Source: Bacteroidota bacterium (lineage in GTDB: Bacteria; Bacteroidota; Bacteroidia; Palsa-965). From it: a DNA stretch of 57,792 bases. The DNA lies in contig JACQAM010000024.1 of assembly GCA_016194975.1 (NCBI GenBank), positions 1 to 57,792 on the forward strand, in the 5' to 3' direction. The stretch's first letter is position 1, and each line of letters starts with the position of its first letter. Made by a program: the position numbers and the translations under genes. The notes beneath the pieces were generated by a model. It saw only the letters and a program-made list of their open reading frames with translations, searched no databases and had not been told where the DNA came from. Positions 52,457 to 57,792 of the stretch are shown one piece after another.

Positions 52457-53053
52457 ATGAAGAAAATTTTTTTTCTGTCCTTATTCTTTCCTGCAATTTT
52501 TACTCAGGCGCAGGAAACCAGAACGAGAACGTTTCTCGATTTCGATCTCGGTCTTGAATTCATAAGGATGGAAAATTCAGGATTTCCTGTCCATCCGCTT
52601 GCACTCAACAACGGCCGGCTCTTCGGCGGCTGGTGCACCAGCATCGGGTTATATCAACGCATTGAATATTTCGATCCGCAATGGTCGATCGGTTTTTTTG
52701 CAAAACCACTTTTCGGAACAAATATGTTTTTCGAACATTTCGACGACGAGGGCTATGCAACTTTACAATTTCCATTCGGCATCGCAACTGAATTCGGAAA
52801 CACAGATGAACATTCGCCGGGGCTGATGCTCGGTGCAGCAATGAGTTTTAATATCTACGACTTTCATGATTACAATATTCCTCAATTCTATAAATGGATG
52901 CCTTACTTTTTTATCCAGGCACACGAGGGCGCATACGGCATTCGTTTCTCGGCCGGCCCGCCTCAAAACATTTCAAATAAAGACGGAACCGTTACCAATA
53001 CAAGTTTTGATTTCGAACTCACACTGATCGTAACCGCTCCTGCCAAAAAATAG
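52457..53053 (+). CDS. Small secreted protein, copy 2 of a tandem pair
   Basis: 198 aa from ATG 52457; the longer frame from 52250 overlaps copy 1 and is rejected. Signal peptide MKKIFFLSLFFPAIFTQAQ. It follows copy 1 motif by motif: DFDLGLEFIRMENSGFPVHP, DPQWSIGFFAKPLFGTNMFF, HSPGLMLGAAMSFNIYDFHD, YFFIQAHEGAYGIRFSAGP. Clearly a tandem duplication, now well diverged. Probably envelope-located; function unknown. Confidence 0.75.
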   Translation: MKKIFFLSLFFPAIFTQAQETRTRTFLDFDLGLEFIRMENSGFPVHPLALNNGRLFGGWCTSIGLYQRIEYFDPQWSIGFFAKPLFGTNMFFEHFDDEGYATLQFPFGIATEFGNTDEHSPGLMLGAAMSFNIYDFHDYNIPQFYKWMPYFFIQAHEGAYGIRFSAGPPQNISNKDGTVTNTSFDFELTLIVTAPAKK

Positions 53054-53083
53054 AATTCAATAAAATATTTTTTTATTTTTTTT

Positions 53084-53220
53084 AGGAACGGCAGCTCCGG
53101 TGCTTTTAATTCTCTTTCCTCCCGCTGGTGCGCATTACACGCCTGGCCTTGCCCTCGACTCGCGCTCGGACGGACAGGCAGGCGGGGTAAAGGCGCACCA
53201 TCGGGGTTAGGAAATTCCCT
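53084..53220. repeat. Imperfect GC-rich palindromic repeat
   Basis: CCCGCTGGTGCGC (53121-53133) pairs with GCGCACCATCGGG (53193-53205) at 12 of 13 positions, around a GC-rich core (cctggccttgccctcgactc). Outer words AGGAACGGCAGC and GGGGTTAGGAAA may extend it. The intergenic region holds no gene. A repeat of this style is common between Bacteroidota genes. Confidence 0.5.
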
Positions 53221-53299
53221 TCATCACTTTAAATTACCAATGAAAATCAGTTAGAATCTGATGCTTAATTCCGACCTTTGGCAAATAAATTCATCACTC

Positions 53300-54523
53300 A
53301 TGCCTAAACTTTCCTCGAAGGCAAATCACATGCCTGCATCACCGATCAGAAAATTGGTTCCTTTCGCAGAGAAAGCGAAAAAAGATGGAAGAAAAATTTT
53401 TCATCTCAACATCGGCCAGCCCGATATTGAAACACCGGAAGTGATGTTGAACGCCATAAAAAATTCCAACATCCGCGTCATCGAATACACACACTCGGCA
53501 GGCAACGAAAGTTATCGAACAAAACTTGCAGCGTATTACCGGAAATTCAATATGCCGGTCAACACAGAAGACATCATCATCACCACCGGCGGATCAGAAG
53601 CTATCGAGATCGCGATGATGACCTGCTTCAATGCCGGCGATGAACTTATTATTCCCGAACCCTTCTACGCCAACTACAATGGATTTTCCTGCGCGGCAGA
53701 TCTCGTTGTGAAACCCGTGCGCTCTCATATAGAAAACGGGTTTGCTCTTCCTCCTATAGAGGAATTTGAAAAACTCATCGCGCCGAAAACCCGTGGCATC
53801 ATGATCTGCAATCCCGGGAATCCTACCGGATATCTCTATACGCAGGAAGAACTGAACGCACTTAAAGAGGTTGTATTAAAACACGACCTCTTCCTCCTGA
53901 GCGACGAAGTGTATCGTGAATTCTGCTACGACGGAAAAAAATATTTTTCGGTGATGCATCTCACCGGCATCGAAAACAATACCGTGCTGCTCGATTCCAT
54001 TTCCAAAAGATATTCGGCCTGCGGCGCGCGCATTGGCGCCATGATCTCGAAAAATAAAGAAGTGATGAGCGCCGCCCTGAAATTTGCACAGGCAAGATTG
54101 AGTCCGCCTACATTCGGACAAGTGGGAGCAGAAGCAGCACTCGATACACCGCAATCATATTTTGACGATGTGCTTAAAGAATATACCGCACGCAGAAATT
54201 TTGTGATCGAAGCATTGAATAAAATGGAAGGCGTTTTTTGCCCGAAACCCAGCGGCGCATTTTATTGCATCGCACGATTACCAATTGACAACGCCGATAA
54301 ATTCTGTCAATGGTTACTCGAAAGTTTCAATTACAATGGAAAAACAGTAATGCTGGCGCCCGCAACAGGATTTTATTCCACACCGGGCGCAGGAGCCGAT
54401 GAAGTTCGCATTGCCTATGTTCTGAAAACAGATGATCTGAAAAATGCAATGGAATGCCTGGATGCAGCGCTTAAAGTATATCCGGGAAGATTTGTCAAAA
54501 AGAAACATGCGATCACGCAGTGA
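53300..54523 (+). CDS. PLP-dependent aminotransferase, class I/II
   Basis: 407 aa from ATG 53300 (MPKLSSKANHMPASPIRKLV). Fold type I. Visible sites: HLNIGQPDIETPEVM (substrate loop), TTGGSEAIEIAMM, ICNPGNPTGYLY (PLP-contact Asn), LLSDEVYREFCYDG (Asp of the pyridine), and the Schiff-base Lys in LDSISKRYSACGARIG. The C-terminal Arg is in ADEVRIAYVL. It resembles aspartate/aromatic aminotransferases; the exact amino acid cannot be fixed. Followed 37 nt later by the PAP2 gene. Confidence 0.93.
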   Translation: MPKLSSKANHMPASPIRKLVPFAEKAKKDGRKIFHLNIGQPDIETPEVMLNAIKNSNIRVIEYTHSAGNESYRTKLAAYYRKFNMPVNTEDIIITTGGSEAIEIAMMTCFNAGDELIIPEPFYANYNGFSCAADLVVKPVRSHIENGFALPPIEEFEKLIAPKTRGIMICNPGNPTGYLYTQEELNALKEVVLKHDLFLLSDEVYREFCYDGKKYFSVMHLTGIENNTVLLDSISKRYSACGARIGAMISKNKEVMSAALKFAQARLSPPTFGQVGAEAALDTPQSYFDDVLKEYTARRNFVIEALNKMEGVFCPKPSGAFYCIARLPIDNADKFCQWLLESFNYNGKTVMLAPATGFYSTPGAGADEVRIAYVLKTDDLKNAMECLDAALKVYPGRFVKKKHAITQ

Positions 54524-54560
54524 AAAAAGCGTTGGATAGCGGCCGAACCATTTACTTCTC

Positions 54561-55169
54561 ATGAAAAAACTACTGCTGTGCATTCTCCTTTGTGTTGCAG
54601 GATTCTGTCCTGCACAGAACGCCGACATTCATTGGCTGCGCTGCATTAATCAACCGGTGAATGTTCCACTCGACAACGCGATGAAGTTCACTTCGAACAG
54701 TGTAACGCCAATGATCATTGCAGTTCCTGTTGGCATTTTTACTTATGATCTCCTGGCGAAAAAAGATATTTCTGAAAAAAGAAAACCGCTTGTGATCGCC
54801 GCATCTCTCGGCGCTGATGCGATCATCACTTTCGGATTGAAATATTCTGTGAATCGCCCGCGGCCATTCGTTACTTATCCCGACATCATAAAAAAATCGG
54901 ATGCCGGATCAAAATCTTTTCCATCGGGACACACTTCTTCTGCATTCGCACTGGCCACTTCGCTCTCGCTGGAATATCCGAAATGGTACGTGATCGTTCC
55001 TTCTTATATGTGGGCGTGCACGGTCGGCTACTCGCGCATGCGCCTGGGCGTGCATTACCCGAGTGATGTATTCGCCGGCGCAGTGATAGGCGCGGGATGC
55101 GCGTGGGCGGGCTGGTGGCTGAATAAAAAATTGTGGCAACCGAAAAAATACGCTCCTGCGGGATTATAA
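54561..55169 (+). CDS. PAP2 family phosphatase
   Basis: 202 aa with a signal peptide or first helix (MKKLLLCILLCVAGFCPAQ). The three-part acid phosphatase signature is complete: KYSVNRPRPF, SFPSGHTSSAFA, and YSRMRLGVHYPSDVFAGA. Integral membrane enzymes of this class dephosphorylate lipid phosphates such as undecaprenyl pyrophosphate or phosphatidic acid. The substrate is not readable here. The active site should face the periplasm. Same strand as the aminotransferase, but a shared function is not obvious. Confidence 0.92.
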   Translation: MKKLLLCILLCVAGFCPAQNADIHWLRCINQPVNVPLDNAMKFTSNSVTPMIIAVPVGIFTYDLLAKKDISEKRKPLVIAASLGADAIITFGLKYSVNRPRPFVTYPDIIKKSDAGSKSFPSGHTSSAFALATSLSLEYPKWYVIVPSYMWACTVGYSRMRLGVHYPSDVFAGAVIGAGCAWAGWWLNKKLWQPKKYAPAGL

Positions 55170-55244
55170 AAAGGCAACCAAACCGGGAAGTGCAGGAGAA
55201 ACAAAAATGAGATGCAGTTGCTCACCAGCCCTGATGGCGGCACT

Positions 55245-55327
55245 TCCCGAACGCATTCGGGATTGGCGCCAGCAGGAGAACAGTTGTATTATAGCACAAC
55301 AGGTGCGCTCCTGAACCCGGGCAATAT
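55245..55327. repeat. Dispersed intergenic repeat with CCCGAACGCATTCGGG palindrome
   Basis: TCCCGAACGCATTCGGGA (55245-55262) is a palindrome followed by GGCGCCAGCAGGAGAA, then TTATAGCACAAC and GCGCTCCTGAA. This word order is a recurring intergenic repeat in Bacteroidota. No gene here. Confidence 0.5.
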
Positions 55328-55353
55328 GAAAAAAGACCGGCCAATGGCCGACC
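55328..55353 (-). terminator. Terminator after the 55384 gene
   Basis: On the minus strand GGTCGGCC (from 55353) pairs with GGCCGGTC (to 55335), 8 bp with two G-T pairs and a 3-nt loop, followed by TTTTTTC. It lies 31 nt after the stop. Confidence 0.7.
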
Positions 55354-55383
55354 TTTATAGAATATTATCCGTGACGAATTGTA

Positions 55384-56970
55384 TTACTCCACAACAACCT
55401 TCTTTGTCCGCACAGTTCCGTCTGCTGTCATTCGCAGAACATAAGTTCCTGTTGCAAGTCCGTGGAGATTTATTTTTTCATTGCCGAAACCTGCAGCGCC
55501 TGAATTATTTTCGGTGAACACCGATCGTCCGTTCACATCGAACAATTCGAATTTCACATCGGCATCTTTGGGAAGGAAGAACTGCACATTCACATTTTCA
55601 TTAGGGCCCGAAGGAGACGGAAACGGATCATACAGTTGCGGAGTTTTCACCACGTCGCCATAAGCAGTAACAGGAGGAACCGCCATCACTGTAGAATCGA
55701 TCCAGATATTTTCATCGCCGGCCTGGTAAGGAGTAAATGCATAATACACGATCATCATTTCATCGGTAGTATTTTCTCCGGCGTAAACTTCCTGCGGTGT
55801 CGGGTTGTTCGGATTGTCGGGATTATTCGTGGTGTTATCATACGTTGCGCTCGCGTACAATTTTGTTCCCATAGGAAGATGCACGAGCTGGCGGAAATTG
55901 TAAAATCCCTGCCAGTGAAAACTCCAATCGTTGATTCGCACCAGCGGAACAGTATCATTCGAAGGAGTGACCGCATAATTCGTGATCACTTTTCCGAGCA
56001 GGTGCATGTGCGGCGCACAACTGATGAAAGTTCCATTGAAATTCGTGGTGAACTGTGCATGAAAAGTTTTTATACTGTCGGCAGGAATGTCGAGCGGCCC
56101 ATCTGTCATTGTTGACCAATAATTGATGAGTGGAGAAAGAGTGACATTGCGCACGGCGCCGGTTGAAAAAACAAAACGCACCTGCGTACTATCGACCAGG
56201 TTATTAGTTCCTGCAGGATAATGCACCTGCATGATGATGTAACTATTCGGATTCAATTTTATTCCCATGTTGGTTGGAAGTGTGTAAACGCCCTGCCCAG
56301 GAACCCATCCTCCAATGAGTGTTGCAGTAGGAGAACCTACATCACCGAACCAGGTGTAGCCCGGGCCGGGATCATTATTGTCGAGTGTAACACAAGTAGA
56401 AGCCTGGTCCTGGTAAATGAGAACGTGGTGAACAATATTCCTGTTGCCGGGAAGGACTTCGATGCTCGTAATATATTCTGTGGTTGATATTCCGGAAGGC
56501 ATTACAAAACAACGATAGAGATCGCCGCCGGTCATTGTGTTCACGGTATAATTTGGCATTTGTGAAGTGAGATCCGGATTTGTAATTAAGGCTGCGCCCG
56601 AATAAGTAGGAGGCGTAGGAGCATTCGCAAGATTTCCGCTTTGCATTCCATTGTTCACCCAATCGACAACGGTTTGAATTTGCGCCTGGGAAAGTTTTCG
56701 TTCACCACAGAAGCGATTGTAAGTAGTATCGGGAGGCCACGGTGGCATTTTCCCAGTGGAAACTTGGCTCACCATATTGGTGCTGTTGTTCACCGCATCT
56801 GAAAAAGTGATAAGCGGGAACGGAGCAATTCCATTGGGATTATGACACTTGGTGCAGTTCGCATAGAAGATAGGAGCTACATCAGTTGCCCAGTAAGGAC
56901 CGGCTTGTGCATGAGCGAAGCGCGGCGATAAAAAGACAAGAATAAAAATGGTGGGGAATAGTTTTTTCAT
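55384..56970 (-). CDS. Cytochrome c / copper-monooxygenase-like secreted protein, T9SS type A
   Basis: 528 aa. Signal peptide ends near FAHAQ. Residues about 25-110 hold a c-type haem motif, CTKCHNPNGIAPFP, with distal MPPWPPDTTYNRFCGERKLS (candidate Met ligand). Residues about 150-400 resemble the ascorbate-dependent type II copper monooxygenase C-terminal half: NRNIVHHVLIYQDQAST, IIMQVHYPAG, SCAPHMHLLGKVI. The tail (LYDPFPSPSGPNENVNVQFF to TKKVVVE) is a T9SS type A domain. The sequence shows a haem site and possible copper ligands in one exported protein; an oxidative surface enzyme is inferred. Monocistronic. Confidence 0.82.
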   Translation of the reverse strand: MKKLFPTIFILVFLSPRFAHAQAGPYWATDVAPIFYANCTKCHNPNGIAPFPLITFSDAVNNSTNMVSQVSTGKMPPWPPDTTYNRFCGERKLSQAQIQTVVDWVNNGMQSGNLANAPTPPTYSGAALITNPDLTSQMPNYTVNTMTGGDLYRCFVMPSGISTTEYITSIEVLPGNRNIVHHVLIYQDQASTCVTLDNNDPGPGYTWFGDVGSPTATLIGGWVPGQGVYTLPTNMGIKLNPNSYIIMQVHYPAGTNNLVDSTQVRFVFSTGAVRNVTLSPLINYWSTMTDGPLDIPADSIKTFHAQFTTNFNGTFISCAPHMHLLGKVITNYAVTPSNDTVPLVRINDWSFHWQGFYNFRQLVHLPMGTKLYASATYDNTTNNPDNPNNPTPQEVYAGENTTDEMMIVYYAFTPYQAGDENIWIDSTVMAVPPVTAYGDVVKTPQLYDPFPSPSGPNENVNVQFFLPKDADVKFELFDVNGRSVFTENNSGAAGFGNEKINLHGLATGTYVLRMTADGTVRTKKVVVE

Positions 56971-56989
56971 GGGAAATTTTTAGAAGTAG

Positions 56990-56997
56990 CTAAGATA
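56990..56997 (-). promoter_or_regulatory. Candidate -7 box of the 55384 gene
   Basis: Minus strand TATCTTAG, same word as at pyrF and 28771, 19 nt before ATG 56970. Confidence 0.35.
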
Positions 56998-57023
56998 GGA
57001 AATATGAGCTATCATTCAAAAAT

Positions 57024-57584
57024 TCAATGCGGTTGCTTTTCAAATGCAAAACAATTTTTCACCGGCTTCCACATTCCTTTTTCCCAATGATAAAGTGTGG
57101 CGCCGCCATTCCCGCAATTTCCCCCGCACTGGAATCCAACATAAACTACAGCATACGTTCCGTCTTTCGAAAAAACAGGTTCACTCATTTCAAAATATCC
57201 TGTCTTGTGAGTGGAGAAATAATTATTCCACGCTTTCGCCAGTTTTTTCGGGCTCAAAGCAGCAGCGGGAGTTACAGCAGAAGAAACAATGACGGCATTC
57301 TTTACCGAGTCGGCCGACCAGCAATGAGCAGAATAATGCTGGAGTTGTGCGCGCATATAATCGATATCACTTTTTGAAAGCCCGGCCTGGTCCGATAATC
57401 CTGCGAGAAGAAGAGAATCCGATTCAGCATCATAATACAAATGAGCAAGAACAGAATCGCGGAGCAAAAAAGTAGAATCGCCTGAATTGGAATTTTTCAG
57501 CGCGGCCTGCAGAAGCGATTTACGATCCTGTGAAAAAAGAGAAACTGCTGCGAAGCAGAAAACAAGAAGAATAAATTTTTTCAT
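57024..57584 (-). CDS. Small secreted protein with GG-rich C-terminal domain
   Basis: 186 aa, signal peptide MKKFILLVFCFAAVSLFSQ. The N-terminal half is helical and acidic (DSTFLLRDSVLAHLYYDAES). The C-terminal half has a small domain ending VVYVGFQCGGNCGNGGATLY then HWEKGMWKPVKNCFAFE, with three Cys that may form a disulphide. A similar tail (YVGxxCGxxCGxGG) occurs in other uncharacterised Bacteroidota exported proteins. Function unknown. Single gene between the 55384 gene and the terminal repeat. Confidence 0.75.
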   Translation of the reverse strand: MKKFILLVFCFAAVSLFSQDRKSLLQAALKNSNSGDSTFLLRDSVLAHLYYDAESDSLLLAGLSDQAGLSKSDIDYMRAQLQHYSAHCWSADSVKNAVIVSSAVTPAAALSPKKLAKAWNNYFSTHKTGYFEMSEPVFSKDGTYAVVYVGFQCGGNCGNGGATLYHWEKGMWKPVKNCFAFEKQPH

Positions 57585-57601
57585 CGGGTGGAAATTTGAA
57601 C

Positions 57602-57609
57602 CGAAGGTA
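57602..57609 (-). promoter_or_regulatory. Candidate -7 box of the 57024 gene
   Basis: Minus strand TACCTTCG, one base from consensus, 17 nt before ATG 57584. Confidence 0.3.
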
Positions 57610-57653
57610 AGAAAGATGAGTTACTCCCTGAGTGCTGCAAATGGTCAATCAAT

Positions 57654-57792
57654 AAGAGGCTGTTTAAAATTCATTTTTTGGAATTGTTATGATGCCATTT
57701 TTGTTCAGCCGAGACGCATTTTGCAGGCCATAGTGGAGCGACTACGGCCAAGAAATGCAACGAAGGATGGACAAAAATGGCGCATAACAAAA
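57654..57792. repeat. Left part of a dispersed repeat (GAGGCTGTTTAAAA type), cut by the window end
   Basis: Begins AAGAGGCTGTTTAAAATTCA and continues with non-coding sequence containing a self-complementary core: ATGCCATTTTTGTTCA and GGACAAAAATGGCGCAT, and GGCCATAGTGG with CTACGGCC. The style matches repeats with ends GAGGCTGTTTAAA that are frequent in Bacteroidota. The right end is outside the window. Confidence 0.5.

Overview
The window is a chromosomal segment of a Bacteroidota bacterium, probably an uncultured or poorly sampled member of the Sphingobacteriales/Flavobacteriales side of the phylum. The evidence is a TonB-dependent receptor with a carboxypeptidase-like N-terminal domain, many secreted proteins ending in type IX secretion (T9SS) sorting domains of types A and B, two PorE-like OmpA proteins, a fused SecDF, a class III glutamine synthetase, the prfA-pyrF pairing, and promoters of the Bacteroidota type (TTG, about 17-23 nt, TAnnTTTG). 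No rRNA, tRNA or CRISPR array was seen.

Layout. 1-504: 5' part of an adhesin-like secreted protein. 592-2702: pyrF and prfA. 2916-6451: TonB receptor, a small anchored protein and a lipoprotein. 6534-9953: mfd. 10141-17580: an accessory island made of cassette-like units. It holds attC-like imperfect palindromes, orphan genes mostly on the minus strand, an IS remnant, and an A+T-rich three-gene operon coding for a NYN-domain nuclease, a NACHT-type NTPase with a beta-helix-like tail, and a 56-residue membrane protein. 17610-19332: a 2Fe-2S ferredoxin, a TIGR01777 epimerase and a small anchored protein. 19390-23519: two large T9SS type B surface proteins. 23724-26329: M20 peptidase and purM. 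26392-31043: two PorE-like OmpA proteins. 31444-36051: a barrel-like protein, a T9SS protein with a chitosanase-like domain, and a GloVer-repeat protein. 36182-38371: glutamine synthetase III. 38511-38946: a 21-bp minisatellite. 39304-42869: TatA and SecDF. 43028-49707: three tandem FG-GAP T9SS proteins. 49714-57584: YdcF, a predicted aminopeptidase, a duplicated small secreted pair, a PLP aminotransferase, a PAP2 phosphatase, a cytochrome c/copper-monooxygenase-like T9SS protein and a small secreted protein. The window ends inside a dispersed repeat.

How it works together. Housekeeping genes (nucleotide synthesis, translation termination, transcription-coupled repair, protein export, nitrogen assimilation) are interleaved with a large surface and secreted repertoire that would pass through Sec and then T9SS. 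The NYN-NACHT-small membrane protein operon looks like a candidate anti-phage or conflict system: NACHT NTPases are established sensors in bacterial immunity, the NYN domain is a plausible effector, and the operon sits among mobile cassettes. It is the strongest candidate here for an undescribed system. Two further observations stand out. First, about ten genes have a -7 box ending only 3-6 nt before the start codon, which predicts leaderless mRNAs. Second, a GC-rich palindrome is inserted in frame inside pyrF.
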